A stretch of DNA of 64,000 bases from Bacillus thuringiensis (GCF_022095615.2 NZ_CP155559.1:2787501-2851500), one strand, 5' to 3'. Shown: positions 44,439 through 53,306, numbered from the stretch's first letter. Translations and numbers: made by a program. Notes: a model not told the origin generated them from the letters alone.

Positions 44439-45089
44439 TTAGGTTCCCCTGATTTCTAACAATTCTTCAAGTTTTTCTATTACTCTTGATAAAGCTAAAA
44501 TTGAATTCTCTGTTTCCAATCCCCCAACATTTACAGAATGATTTGCATTTTTAACAACATCGATCATTAAATTCGTTTTATGTAACTGATCAATTTGAGC
44601 TGCATTGTATTGGTGATCTTTATCCCCAATAACTAAAAGCCCTTCGTGTCGACTATGTAAGATAGAATCAAAAATTGTATCAAACGTCAGTAAAGGTGTA
44701 AGTAGTATCATTTTTGACTGCGCGAATTCGTCTCTCTTCATTAAATCATTTGCAATCGGAATTGTTCCGAGTGACTTCCCTAAAAACATCGTATGAATGT
44801 ATTGCTCACCTTCTAATACTTCCTTCATTAAAGGATTAATATCATCCATCATTATTTTCGTTACTTCTTCCATTGGTTGATTCATTAATTGTCCATCATA
44901 AGAATAATGGATATGTACAACATCAATTTTATGTTCAAGCATTAACATCGTTGCAAAATAAAATAACGGTTTATCGTAATTGTATCCTGAACCTGAGAAC
45001 ATAAAACAAACTGTACTAGAACCTTTTTCTATATGTGTATAATAAATTACTTTGTCATTTATATGTATCTCTTTTTTAGTCCCCTTCAC
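44439..45089 (-). CDS. Alpha/beta hydrolase-fold protein
   Basis: A 216-residue cytoplasmic protein with a small alpha/beta hydrolase fold: VCFMFSGSGYNYDKPLFYFA near the first strand and oxyanion region, the nucleophile elbow FLGKSLGTIPIAND near residue 103 (GKSLG in place of GxSxG), and the acidic and histidine segments VIGDKDHQYNA and NANHSVNVGG. The catalytic triad seems present. The substrate is unknown. GTG 45089 with GGAGGGG is preferred over ATG 45110, which has no site. The Nudix gene ends 21 bases upstream, so the two are an operon. Confidence 0.8.
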   Translation of the reverse strand: MKGTKKEIHINDKVIYYTHIEKGSSTVCFMFSGSGYNYDKPLFYFATMLMLEHKIDVVHIHYSYDGQLMNQPMEEVTKIMMDDINPLMKEVLEGEQYIHTMFLGKSLGTIPIANDLMKRDEFAQSKMILLTPLLTFDTIFDSILHSRHEGLLVIGDKDHQYNAAQIDQLHKTNLMIDVVKNANHSVNVGGLETENSILALSRVIEKLEELLEIRGT

Positions 45090-45110
45090 CGTTTTCCCCT
45101 CCGAATACAT

Positions 45111-45584
45111 TTAATCTTGTAAGACGATATGTTCTGTATGAACTGCTATATCCTTTACTTTCTCTTTTATAAACGGTGGCTGTAAGTTATATGCATGTAG
45201 CTCTTCTACCGGCACCCACTTAAACAAATACGTTCTGCCCTCTTCTTCCAAAATATATTGATCCGCTCCATTCGCAGGCAATTCATGTAGCTCTACTTCA
45301 TAATAAAAACTAATTTCATGAAACTTTCGCTCAGAAAGTGTAAAGAAATTTTCTACTGACCATATTAATCTCTTCCCATTAATAGGAACACCTATTTCTT
45401 CTGCCAGCTCCCGTTTTAACGCATCTTCACTATTTTCTAGCATTTTCACTCGTCCACCTGGTACATACCAAAAATCTTCACCGTTACCTTGCAGAATGAG
45501 TATTTTATTATCGTGTTTACAAATTGCTCCGACTCGGTAATTAAAACATGTTTCCTCAACTTTAAACGTAAGATCCACACCCAT
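45111..45584 (-). CDS. Nudix hydrolase
   Basis: A 157-residue Nudix protein. The Nudix box runs from GGRVKMLENSEDALKRELAE to EIGV (residues 43-67), with the metal-binding REL-EE pattern intact. Such enzymes hydrolyse nucleoside diphosphates linked to other moieties; the substrate is not predictable. A weak GGGGGAA site precedes the start at 45584. It is co-transcribed with the alpha/beta hydrolase. A second, unrelated Nudix gene is at 56834. Confidence 0.9.
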   Translation of the reverse strand: MGVDLTFKVEETCFNYRVGAICKHDNKILILQGNGEDFWYVPGGRVKMLENSEDALKRELAEEIGVPINGKRLIWSVENFFTLSERKFHEISFYYEVELHELPANGADQYILEEEGRTYLFKWVPVEELHAYNLQPPFIKEKVKDIAVHTEHIVLQD

Positions 45585-45837
45585 TCCCCCTTACATATTT
45601 TTTAAATATCGAACCATTACAAAACTAATATGTATGTACTGTACAAATAAGATTACTAAATTTCTCTAGTTCGCCCAATAATTTTCGAACTTTCCAAAAA
45701 CAATACACATCATTTGTCATCACAAGTATAAATACATATGTCACAATTACTGCGCACACTTTGGAAGCATTATGGGGGACGAATGCATCTCTATCAATAT
45801 ACAAAACTGAAAAATCAAATATTTTTCAAGAAATCAT

Positions 45838-45882
45838 TATAAAAGATAAAGTGAAACATCAATAAGTGGAGTTTTTATCTTT
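45838..45882. repeat. Possible fragment of the bcr-like repeat
   Basis: The stretch AGATAAAGTGAAACATCAAT, then AAGTGGAG, recalls the left end of the full repeat at 36146 (AGATATAAAGTGAAAC, TTTAATCAGTGGGG). It is itself bracketed by AAAAGATAAA and TTTATCTTTT, which can pair. The match is short and may be chance. The rest of the gap 45585-45943 shows nothing else. Confidence 0.35.
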
Positions 45883-45943
45883 TTCCTGTTGTTTTTAAAT
45901 ATAGTTAAGACATTATTAAAAAGACGCAAGGTCAACTTATGTG

Positions 45944-46237
45944 CTAATTAATTCTTTTTCTAGAAAAAGCGTCTTTTATTGCACTTGTTACTACATTTAG
46001 GAATAATAAAATAGCCATAACTGCCGTTAGTACATTAAATTGCTTTGTTTTATAAGGAGCGAACCATTCCGTAAAGAACTCTGAATTAACGAGACGATCC
46101 CCAACTCCTCCTTCCTTGAAGTTCGGTATCCACGAATTCATATCAAAGATGATAAAAATTAGTTGCATAACGAAAAATGCTCCAATAGTTCTCAGCCAAT
46201 TTCGTATTCGACTAGGACGCTCTTTTTTTGATGTCAT
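45944..46237 (-). CDS. Small hypothetical membrane protein
   Basis: A 97-residue protein with a basic N-terminus (TSKKERPSRIRNWLRT) and two membrane segments (GAFFVMQLIFIIFDM near 20-34 and VLTAVMAILLFLNVVTSAI near 69-87). The loop between them is about 35 residues. No family was recognised. AAAGGAGGA precedes ATG 46237. It follows the ABC-2 permease by 29 bases and may be the last gene of the GntR-ABC operon. Confidence 0.75.
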   Translation of the reverse strand: MTSKKERPSRIRNWLRTIGAFFVMQLIFIIFDMNSWIPNFKEGGVGDRLVNSEFFTEWFAPYKTKQFNVLTAVMAILLFLNVVTSAIKDAFSRKRIN

Positions 46238-46266
46238 TTAAACCGTCCTCCTTTTAGAACTTGCTA

Positions 46267-46884
46267 TTAAAGAGCCTTGTTCTGATAGATACGAATAGAT
46301 AATATCCATGAAACCCCATAGCATCCCACTGCTATGACAGCAACTAAAAGAAATAATTTCAAATCTGAAATCTCTTTTAAAAAGGTCAGTACGCCATTAG
46401 CATATTTATTTAATAAATATGGAGTATTTCGCATTAAATATATAACTCCAATAGATAAAAATATAAAAACTGGTACAAGTGTTTTCACTTTAAATGCAAC
46501 AAAAAATGGGATGTAAAATGCTGTTATCAGCATGACTGCCAAGAAGCCTAGTATGTAACTTTCTAAGGAAAGTTGAAATTCCATGCTGTCTAAAATAAAA
46601 TATTTTCCAACTAAACAAAATGGGATGATTCCTATTGTAAAAAGTAAGGTTCCAACGTATTTTGAACTTATAATTTCCTTCCTAGTATACGGTAATGAGT
46701 TTACTAAAATATTAGCATTATCTTTATCATCAGATTGATATGTGTTAATTACAAAAACGGCACTACAAATGATTATGACATATGCTACATCCATGCCGGC
46801 CCACAAATAGGTAACTAGAAATAAGAGATAAGCAGGCAAGAAAGTTTTTTGTAAAATCAAATCCTTTTTAATTAAATTAAGCAT
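46267..46884 (-). CDS. ABC-2 type permease
   Basis: A 205-residue integral membrane protein with six hydrophobic segments, starting LNLIKKDLILQKTFLPAYLL. A conserved short cytoplasmic helix (NSLPYTRKEIISSKYVG near residue 63) is typical of ABC-2 exporters of the YtrC/BcrB type. It partners the ATPase encoded just upstream, whose 3' end overlaps its start by 13 bases. The substrate is unknown. The set GntR-ATPase-permease is like the B. subtilis ytr cluster, which responds to cell-wall antibiotics. Confidence 0.85.
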   Translation of the reverse strand: MLNLIKKDLILQKTFLPAYLLFLVTYLWAGMDVAYVIIICSAVFVINTYQSDDKDNANILVNSLPYTRKEIISSKYVGTLLFTIGIIPFCLVGKYFILDSMEFQLSLESYILGFLAVMLITAFYIPFFVAFKVKTLVPVFIFLSIGVIYLMRNTPYLLNKYANGVLTFLKEISDLKLFLLVAVIAVGCYGVSWILSIRIYQNKAL

Positions 46885-47744
46885 CTTGAATCCCCCTTTT
46901 TCATGAAATACATAATATCCTCTAAACTTGGCTTTTCAATCACCACATCCTTATCAAATAAGTTTTCGATAGAATGTGTATTTTCAATCAATCCCTCGAA
47001 ACCTGTATTTGCCTTACGTACAGAAATAAATTCACGCTCAGTATCAAACTTTAACAAATCTAGTGGTCCTTTGACTAAAACATAATCCTCTGCAATGGCA
47101 TAAATATCTTTTGTGAAAATATGCTTCCCATTTTGAATAAATGTAATATAATCGGCAATGCGGTCTAAATCCGTTGTAATATGTGATGAGAAAAAGATAG
47201 TTTTCTCTCCATCCTGCATAATATTTTGTAGAACATCCAATAATTCTCTTCTGAATACAGGATCAAGTCCAGATGTAGGTTCATCCATAATAATTAGTTC
47301 AGCATGATGTGAAAGGGCAATTGCGAGAGAGGCTTTCATTTTCATTCCTTTGGAGAATGTTTTCATTTTTTTATTTAATGGTAATTCGAACAGATCTTTA
47401 TAATATGTAAATTGGTTAAAATCCCATTTTTTATAAGCAGGCGCAATAATTTTAGTAATTTCCTTTAATGTGAGTTCATCATAAAACACATTATCGTCAT
47501 AAACGAAGCCAATTCTTTCTTTAATTCGTTTCGCATCAGTCGAATAGTTCATGCCAAATAAGGAGACGTTTCCACTATCCGGGTTTATTAGATTCATAAT
47601 CATTTTAATCGTTGTAGATTTACCTGATCCATTTCCTCCAATAAAACCCGTAACAAATCCTTTTTTTACTTCCATCGAAAAATTGTTTATTTGAAACCCT
47701 TTAAAAGATTTACTGACATTTTGAAGTTCTATTACGTTTTCCAA
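46872..47744 (-). CDS. ABC transporter ATP-binding protein
   Basis: A 290-residue ABC ATPase. Walker A is GGNGSGKSTTIKM near residue 36. The signature is degenerate (FSKGMKMKASLAIAL near 133 in place of LSGGQ), Walker B is LIIMDEPTSGLDP near 155, and the H-loop is SSHITTDLDR. The C-terminal 70 residues are an extension seen in drug- and bacitracin-type exporters. It overlaps both neighbours: 13 bases with the regulator upstream and 13 with the permease downstream, so translation is tightly coupled. Confidence 0.9.
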   Translation of the reverse strand: MENVIELQNVSKSFKGFQINNFSMEVKKGFVTGFIGGNGSGKSTTIKMIMNLINPDSGNVSLFGMNYSTDAKRIKERIGFVYDDNVFYDELTLKEITKIIAPAYKKWDFNQFTYYKDLFELPLNKKMKTFSKGMKMKASLAIALSHHAELIIMDEPTSGLDPVFRRELLDVLQNIMQDGEKTIFFSSHITTDLDRIADYITFIQNGKHIFTKDIYAIAEDYVLVKGPLDLLKFDTEREFISVRKANTGFEGLIENTHSIENLFDKDVVIEKPSLEDIMYFMKKGDSRCLI

Positions 47745-48121
47745 GAGTTTTCCTCCTCGTATAAAATTGTAAGCATTTCTTTTAGCTCATTTAAAGAAAC
47801 ATCCATTTGCTTAGCATTTTGAATCGCTTCACATAACTTTTCTTCAACTGTTTTTAATTTTTCTTCTTTCATAGTTTCAATGTTTTGTTCTGCTACAAAG
47901 GACCCTCTTCCGACAATTGAATTAATAAAACCGTCTTTTTCCAGTTCTTCATATGCTCTTTTCGTTGTAATAATACTTACTCGTAAATCTTTTGCTAACT
48001 GACACATTGAAGGAAGGGCATCTCCTTGTTTTAAATCACCTAGTAAAATAAGTTTTTTTATTTGGAGTCCAATTTGTTCGTAAATGGGTTCCTTTGAAGT
48101 GTTCTTAATAATGATTTGCAT
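47732..48121 (-). CDS. GntR family regulator (YtrA subfamily)
   Basis: A 129-residue protein. The winged helix (PIYEQIGLQIKKLILLGDLK, GDALPSMCQLAKDLRVSIIT, TKRAYEELEKDGFINSIVGR) is followed only by a short 50-residue dimerisation tail, the mark of the YtrA group. These repress their own ABC operon. A perfect 13-base dyad at 48141-48171 sits 20 bases upstream and is the likely operator. The weak AAGAGGTATT site precedes ATG 48121. Confidence 0.92.
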   Translation of the reverse strand: MQIIIKNTSKEPIYEQIGLQIKKLILLGDLKQGDALPSMCQLAKDLRVSIITTKRAYEELEKDGFINSIVGRGSFVAEQNIETMKEEKLKTVEEKLCEAIQNAKQMDVSLNELKEMLTILYEEENSWKT

Positions 48122-48140
48122 GCAAATACCTCTTTTAAAA

Positions 48141-48171
48141 AATATTGTATATATACTTTATATACAATATT
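48141..48171. promoter_or_regulatory. GntR/YtrA-type operator
   Basis: AATATTGTATATA (48141-48153) and TATATACAATATT (48159-48171) are perfect 13-base arms around a five-base centre. The position directly upstream of the GntR gene supports autoregulation of the GntR-ABC operon. Confidence 0.75.
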
Positions 48172-48271
48172 TACTATCGCATATTTTAAATCAACAGAAA
48201 ATTTCCAAAATATAGTTACAAACACAATCTAATAATGTAATTAATACAACTTATTTATACGGGCCTTCCTT

Positions 48272-48316
48272 GTATTAGCTGGATTTTGAGGTGGAGGTCT
48301 TGCTACTAGCTAATAC
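48272..48316. repeat. Decayed copy of the bcr-like hairpin repeat
   Basis: GATTTTGAGGTGGAGGTCTTGC is close to the right inner arm of the full copy (36262-36286). The outer arms here are GTATTAGCT (48272-48280) and AGCTAATAC (48308-48316), different bases but still perfectly complementary. The left inner arm is gone. It is a partial copy that has kept its outer pairing. Confidence 0.6.
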
Positions 48317-48318
48317 AC

Positions 48319-48516
48319 GATAAAGACTTCGTTGTGTTTTACAGAAAAATCGGCACAACTGATAGTGTGAAAGAGAAGGAGTTTGAAATAGAAGAAAAAT
48401 TTAAGGACGTTGATATCAAGTTAGACTAGGTTGAGGATGAGGATGACGAAGAAGAACTGAAAAATATGTTTTCTAAGCTGTGGGAAATGTACGGGGAAGA
48501 ACCAATTGAGTTATAA
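48319..48516 (+). pseudogene. Remnant of an unknown gene, C-terminal 65 codons with an internal stop
   Basis: A continuous frame reads DKDFVVFYRKIGTTDSVKEK, then FEIEEKFKDVDIKLD, a TAG at 48427-48429, and VEDEDDEEELKNMFSKLWEM, ending YGEEPIEL and TAA. Codon use and the charged composition look genuinely coding, and a single point mutation would restore it. It begins where the repeat at 48272-48316 ends and has no start codon. The family is not recognised. It probably lost its 5' part by insertion or deletion at the repeat. Confidence 0.65.
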
Positions 48517-48526
48517 ATTTACATAC

Positions 48527-48564
48527 GAAAAACACCTAGTTTCTTTAGTAACAAGGCGTTTTTC
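48527..48564 (-). terminator. Terminator after SMI1/KNR4 gene
   Basis: GAAAAACACC pairs with GGCGTTTTTC with one mismatch. On the minus strand a short T stretch follows. Confidence 0.65.
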
Positions 48565-48576
48565 TTCATACTATGT

Positions 48577-49008
48577 TTAAATTGTTATCTTTCCACTCTC
48601 CCACCACTCCATAAAAGTCTTTAAAGAAGGAGCAACCCACGTTCTACTATCATTTTCATGATTCCATACATATATATCATCTCTTTGCACTTTTCCATTC
48701 AAAATGGAATAGCCAAACAAATCACCATTTCCGCCATCAGCAAAAAATAATAAACAGTCAAAAGGCATATATAAATCCTTAAAATCAACTATATTTCTCA
48801 TATTCACATTTTCAGTATTAATTTTTGAAGCAGCCCATATAAAGTCTCCGTATTCACCTGCTATACCGTTTGTTTCCTGTAATAATTGATATAAATCATT
48901 CGGTAACTCCACCTGCAAATTTTTTTGAACTTCAGCGAGTGCATCCTTTGTAGCTGGATTTTTCAAGCTTAAGTTTGATGAGATACTGTGAATGGTGTCT
49001 TTCCACAT
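48577..49008 (-). CDS. SMI1/KNR4 (SUKH) family protein
   Basis: A 143-residue protein with the SUKH fold pattern: ELPNDLYQLLQETNGIAGEY near residues 34-53, FDCLLFFADGGNGDLFGYSI near 83-102 and a terminal APSLKTFMEWWESGK. In bacteria this family often acts as immunity to polymorphic toxins, but many copies are orphans; no toxin gene is adjacent here. ATG 49008 has GGAGGAAAGG upstream. It is convergent with the pseudogene at 48319. Confidence 0.87.
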   Translation of the reverse strand: MWKDTIHSISSNLSLKNPATKDALAEVQKNLQVELPNDLYQLLQETNGIAGEYGDFIWAASKINTENVNMRNIVDFKDLYMPFDCLLFFADGGNGDLFGYSILNGKVQRDDIYVWNHENDSRTWVAPSLKTFMEWWESGKITI

Positions 49009-49061
49009 CACCTTTCCTCCTCCTTATGTGCAATCAAGTATATTCAAAGGGCCCATTTAAT

Positions 49062-50087
49062 TTATTGATACCACTTTTCTAACAATTCCTTCTCCCTTTC
49101 CCCTGAAATCCCTGCTTTTAATTCCCATTTCTCCATACTCTCCATCCACTTATACACATCTGTAACTGTATCTTCTAACCTTCTAAAAATAAGCCCTGCT
49201 TTAATAGCACTATCGATACGAATAGAAAACCCACCTTTCCATGGCTTCGTTTCCCCTTCTAATGGAAAAATTTCCGGAAGCCATAAAGGCATTTCCGTCC
49301 AAGGCTGCACTTTATGTTCCTTCATAAATGCTTCATCTACCCAAACAAATTCAGCATCGCTATTCGTAACCTTTTTACACGTATTTAGTAGTTCTTCCAT
49401 CGTTAATTCATAATTTGGACCTGTAACATTGAATATACCTGCTTTATTGTTTTCTGCCATGTTTAGTCCCCAGTTTGCAACGTCTTTTATATCAACTATC
49501 TGCACTGGACGGTCTTTTCTTCCTGGAACTAACACTTTACCTCCTTTTGCTACACGCTGAATCCAGTATGGAAGTCGATCAGTATAATCAAACATTCCTG
49601 AAAGAAGTCCTGCTCTTACGTGTAAAACACGCCCCGGCCAATACTTCTCTGCTTCTTTTTCACATAATACTTTCAGCGCACCATAATGCTCATACGGAGA
49701 TATTTCACCATTCTCTACAGCCTTTATTTGATCCTCCGTTGGTTCAGGTTGTAATATATAGTCTTCTTTTATGTCATGCGGAATCCAATCTTTATATACG
49801 GAAAGGCTTGAGATGAATATATAATGTTTTGTATTATCTTTTAAGACATCTCCAATATTCCGAATGTGATGCGGAGAAAAACCACATGTATCCACGACAA
49901 CATCCCATTTTCGATTTTCTAAACTTGATACATCACCATTTCTGTCACCGATTAAATGTTCCACTTCTGGAAAAATTTCATTGTTTGTTCCGCGGTTAAA
50001 TAATGTAACTTCATGCCCTCTGTTCAAAGCCTCTTCTACAAAAGCTCTTCCTAAAAATCGTGTACCACCTAGTATTAAAATTTTCAT
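49062..50087 (-). CDS. NAD-dependent epimerase/dehydratase (extended SDR)
   Basis: A 341-residue Rossmann-fold protein. The dinucleotide site is ILILGGTRFLGRAFVEEALN at residues 3-22. The catalytic region has SSLSVYKDW near 96 and YEHYGALKVLCEKEA near 133 (YxxxK), and IVDIKDVANWGLNMAE lies further on. It is of the isoflavone-reductase/mRNA-binding-like type rather than a classical sugar epimerase; the substrate is unknown. ATG 50087 follows GGGGGAG; a start 19 codons earlier is not supported. It is a single gene. Confidence 0.88.
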   Translation of the reverse strand: MKILILGGTRFLGRAFVEEALNRGHEVTLFNRGTNNEIFPEVEHLIGDRNGDVSSLENRKWDVVVDTCGFSPHHIRNIGDVLKDNTKHYIFISSLSVYKDWIPHDIKEDYILQPEPTEDQIKAVENGEISPYEHYGALKVLCEKEAEKYWPGRVLHVRAGLLSGMFDYTDRLPYWIQRVAKGGKVLVPGRKDRPVQIVDIKDVANWGLNMAENNKAGIFNVTGPNYELTMEELLNTCKKVTNSDAEFVWVDEAFMKEHKVQPWTEMPLWLPEIFPLEGETKPWKGGFSIRIDSAIKAGLIFRRLEDTVTDVYKWMESMEKWELKAGISGEREKELLEKWYQ

Positions 50088-50191
50088 GGTTCTCCCCCAT
50101 TCATCATTAAAAATCCTTTCTTTTGTTAAACGAATTTCTATCATAAAAAGTTACGGGGAATTTGTTGTTTTACTTTAATTCTACAAATAAA

Positions 50192-50229
50192 AAGAATCCA
50201 TTTTGAAAAATTAATCAATACGGATTCTT
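50192..50229 (-). terminator. Terminator after the ABC exporter operon
   Basis: AAGAATCC and GGATTCTT pair around a 22-base loop; on the minus strand TTTTTATTT follows. Confidence 0.6.
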
Positions 50230-50265
50230 AAATTAGATATAATTTGCAATATATTTGTTGAATTA

Positions 50266-50937
50266 CTAACTCCCCACAACTTCCCCATCAACTAACTCAA
50301 TAATTCTATTACACTTATTCGCTACTTCAATATCATGCGTTACAATAATAATCGTTCGTCCTTCTTCATTCAGTTGTAATAGTAAATCCATAATTTCTTC
50401 TCCTGTTTTTCTATCTAAATTCCCTGTCGGTTCATCAGCCAAAATTATTTCTGGTTCACCTACTAACGCTCTAGCAATTGCGACGCGCTGCTGTTGTCCA
50501 CCTGATAGCTCGTCCGGTGTTTTATGCATATGTTCTTTTAACCCTACTTTTTCTAAATTGAACTTCGCCTTATTTTCTCTTTCTCGTTGCTTTAACTTTC
50601 TATATGTGAGTGGTAGTGCTACATTATCTAGTACAGTATGTTCTTTTAACAATGCAAAGTATTGAAAAATAAATCCTATCATTTCATTTCTTGTTTTATG
50701 AACTTTATTTGCTCTAATTTCAGTTAATGATTTTCCATTTAACGTATATTCACCCTCATTTGGCAAATCAATTAACCCTATAACATTTAATAGCGTACTT
50801 TTCCCTGAACCTGATCGACCCATTATCGCTATAATTTCGCCCTTATTTATCGTTAAGTTTATACCGTTTAACGCGAACGTATTATGGTTCTTGTTACTAT
50901 ACACCTTCTTAATGTCTTTCAATACAATTAAACTCAT
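50266..50937 (-). CDS. ABC transporter ATP-binding protein (LolD/MacB type)
   Basis: A 223-residue ABC ATPase. Walker A is IMGRSGSGKSTLLNVI near residue 37, the signature is DELSGGQQQRVAIARAL near 138, Walker B is IILADEPTGNLDRKTG near 158 and the H-loop is IVTHDIEVANK. The LolD/MacB subgroup powers FtsX-like permeases, which precede it here. ATG 50937 overlaps the stop of the second permease (TAATG). Last gene of a set: secreted protein, permease A, permease B, ATPase. Confidence 0.92.
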   Translation of the reverse strand: MSLIVLKDIKKVYSNKNHNTFALNGINLTINKGEIIAIMGRSGSGKSTLLNVIGLIDLPNEGEYTLNGKSLTEIRANKVHKTRNEMIGFIFQYFALLKEHTVLDNVALPLTYRKLKQRERENKAKFNLEKVGLKEHMHKTPDELSGGQQQRVAIARALVGEPEIILADEPTGNLDRKTGEEIMDLLLQLNEEGRTIIIVTHDIEVANKCNRIIELVDGEVVGS

Positions 50938-52202
50938 TATTCCATCCCACCTATTAATGTTTTCGGTTCAAGCTTTCTAATAAATAAGAAGACAATTACA
51001 TTCGAGACAATGATAATCAATAATAAGAAAAGAAATACTAAAAACAATATAGGCATATCCAATTTAAAGTCTAATACCGTTGCTTCCTTTAAATCCTTCG
51101 ACATTTGTAATAGAACCCCATACCTCCATGAAAAGTAAGCTATTGACATTCCTAAGCCAGTTATTGCTACAATAATGTTCTCTAAAACAATTTGAATAAA
51201 CATACCAAATTTACTTTCGCCAAAAGCTATTTTTATACCAAATTCCCGCTTTCTCATCAAGATAGAAACAATGGTCGTTACTACAATTCCGACGATCGAG
51301 AATACAATGAATAAGATTCCTACTATAAGTTGAGGTATTTCAGAATAGCCGTTAAGAGTAACATCTTCATTTATTTCATCACCTAAACTTTTTAAATGAA
51401 ACGTACCGCCGTTTCCTTTAAGTTGAATTGATTCTTCTAGTTTCTTTACATCTGCACCTTTTTGTAAATATAAAACTGTACTTTGATGTAGTCTTAAAAA
51501 CATTGCTTCATATTTTTCAAATTTATCAAATGACATAGGCATTATCATTGCGTAATCCAACTTCAAATATGTGTTCGTCGTATTATTATTTACGATAAAT
51601 TTATTTTCTGGCAAAAATCCTGTAATTGTATATTGATTATTAATTGTATCCCCAACTTGAAAATATTTCTTAAAGTAAGAACCCATTAAAACTTTTGTTT
51701 TTTCTTCACTATTTTTTTGAAAGTCATCATGCGAGAAACCTTCTTCAGGTTTTAAAGGTAAATGTAACATTTTATAGTAATTTTCATCTACAAAAATTGT
51801 TTTAATGGTAGGTCTTTCATCGTGAAACGTTTTATGTTTCAAATCAGTAATCATACTATTTTGAAATGGTCTATTACTTGACTCTATTTCAATAACTCGC
51901 TCCTCGTATGTACCATACGAAATCACATCTTTATTTTGATGAATTGTATTATAAACCGCTTGAATTTTCTCTTTATTAAATTGATTGCTTTGTAATCTAT
52001 CTGTCGTCATTTCAAAAGTAACTAAATATGTTTTATCCACATTTAATATCGAGCTGGATTTATCGTTTAGATGGTGTAAATTATAAAATACATTAATTGA
52101 ACTCGTTATAGTTGCTAATCCAAATGTAATCTGTATTAGAAGAAGTACTGAAAATAGAAATCTCTTTTTTAATGCTAGGAACGCACTTTTTATTCTCATC
52201 AT
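50937..52202 (-). CDS. FtsX-like ABC permease B
   Basis: A 421-residue MacB/FtsX-type permease. One N-terminal membrane segment (FLFSVLLLIQITFGLATITS) is followed by a 250-residue extracytoplasmic domain, then three membrane segments at about 280-310, 330-350 and 380-405. The short linker MRKREFGIKIAFGESKFGMF is the typical cytoplasmic loop. It should dimerise with permease A and use the ATPase encoded next. AAAGGAG precedes ATG 52202, which lies two bases after the stop of permease A. Confidence 0.85.
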   Translation of the reverse strand: MMRIKSAFLALKKRFLFSVLLLIQITFGLATITSSINVFYNLHHLNDKSSSILNVDKTYLVTFEMTTDRLQSNQFNKEKIQAVYNTIHQNKDVISYGTYEERVIEIESSNRPFQNSMITDLKHKTFHDERPTIKTIFVDENYYKMLHLPLKPEEGFSHDDFQKNSEEKTKVLMGSYFKKYFQVGDTINNQYTITGFLPENKFIVNNNTTNTYLKLDYAMIMPMSFDKFEKYEAMFLRLHQSTVLYLQKGADVKKLEESIQLKGNGGTFHLKSLGDEINEDVTLNGYSEIPQLIVGILFIVFSIVGIVVTTIVSILMRKREFGIKIAFGESKFGMFIQIVLENIIVAITGLGMSIAYFSWRYGVLLQMSKDLKEATVLDFKLDMPILFLVFLFLLLIIIVSNVIVFLFIRKLEPKTLIGGME

Positions 52203-52204
52203 TT

Positions 52205-53290
52205 TTACTCCTTTAATGCTTTAGCAGGTTCACTTTTAAGCACATATACAAATGGTATTACAGAGAGGATGAAAGCTATAGTAAGTGAAAGAAATACACA
52301 CATTACAATATGAGTAGACTGTAAACTAATACTATAACTTGTAAACTCTATAATATTTTCACTCAAAATACTAAAAATCCATTGTATGCATATTGCACAG
52401 GCTGATGCAGTGATTGCACATAAAAATAATTGACTAAATATAAAAATAAAAAGATTTACATTACTTGCTCCCAAAGCTTTCCTTAACGACAAACTTTTTT
52501 TCTTCGTATAAATCCAATAATAACTTACTATTATACTGGTAATTAAAGCTATACATAAAAGCCTATATGGAAAACTGAGTAACTCTTCTACGGCTTCACT
52601 TGAGTTTTTTTCCTTCTCATAGTTCTCTTTTTCACTAATCACTTTGGCATTTATATCTTTATTGTTCTGTTTCATATGCTGTATGAAAGTTTCTATTTCC
52701 TTGATAGGGTTTTCGTTAGAACGAACAATCATTTGGAATGTATTATCTTTTTGTATCATCTGTTTCACTTCATCTGGCATGTCATTTAGAGAGACGTAAA
52801 TTTTAATATTATACTCATATCCAGTATTTTCTCCAGCTACGCCTTTAACTGTATATTCTTTATTAAATAATTTTATTGTTTCCATATCCTTATAAATTTT
52901 CTTCCCCACTATTACACTGTTTTTTTCATCTTGTCCTATCTGAGAACCTTTTAGCAAAGGTGGAGACCAATTTTTATTAAGGAGACCATTCATTATTACG
53001 TGGCCGATATCCGGAATAGTAATACGAATATCATTTGTAATAACACTAGCGTTTTTAAAATCAGATTCTACTAACGTCTGAAATTGTTCGAAATTGATTG
53101 CCCCCATATTAGTAAGTTGAACAGAGTAGTAATAATTAAAATAACCATTTTTACTATCATAAAATTTCTCATCATAATAATCTCGCGTCGACATTGCGAT
53201 CAGGATTGGCCATATTGTCAATACAAATCCAATAAATAACATAATGAATATTGTTTTGTTCACCGCTATTTCTTTTAATATTAGATTCAT
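52205..53290 (-). CDS. FtsX-like ABC permease A
   Basis: A 361-residue permease with the same plan as its neighbour: an N-terminal membrane segment (IFIMLFIGFVLTIWPILIAM), a large extracytoplasmic domain (about residues 35-225), then three membrane segments and the loop YTKKKSLSLRKALGASNVNL. Two different half-permeases with one ATPase suggest a heterodimeric exporter or an antimicrobial-sensing transporter. GAGGAGG precedes ATG 53290. A strong hairpin (53307-53346) separates it from the secreted-protein gene upstream, so the transporter is probably made by readthrough. Confidence 0.85.
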   Translation of the reverse strand: MNLILKEIAVNKTIFIMLFIGFVLTIWPILIAMSTRDYYDEKFYDSKNGYFNYYYSVQLTNMGAINFEQFQTLVESDFKNASVITNDIRITIPDIGHVIMNGLLNKNWSPPLLKGSQIGQDEKNSVIVGKKIYKDMETIKLFNKEYTVKGVAGENTGYEYNIKIYVSLNDMPDEVKQMIQKDNTFQMIVRSNENPIKEIETFIQHMKQNNKDINAKVISEKENYEKEKNSSEAVEELLSFPYRLLCIALITSIIVSYYWIYTKKKSLSLRKALGASNVNLFIFIFSQLFLCAITASACAICIQWIFSILSENIIEFTSYSISLQSTHIVMCVFLSLTIAFILSVIPFVYVLKSEPAKALKE

Positions 53291-53306
53291 ATATCCTCCT
53301 CATTTT

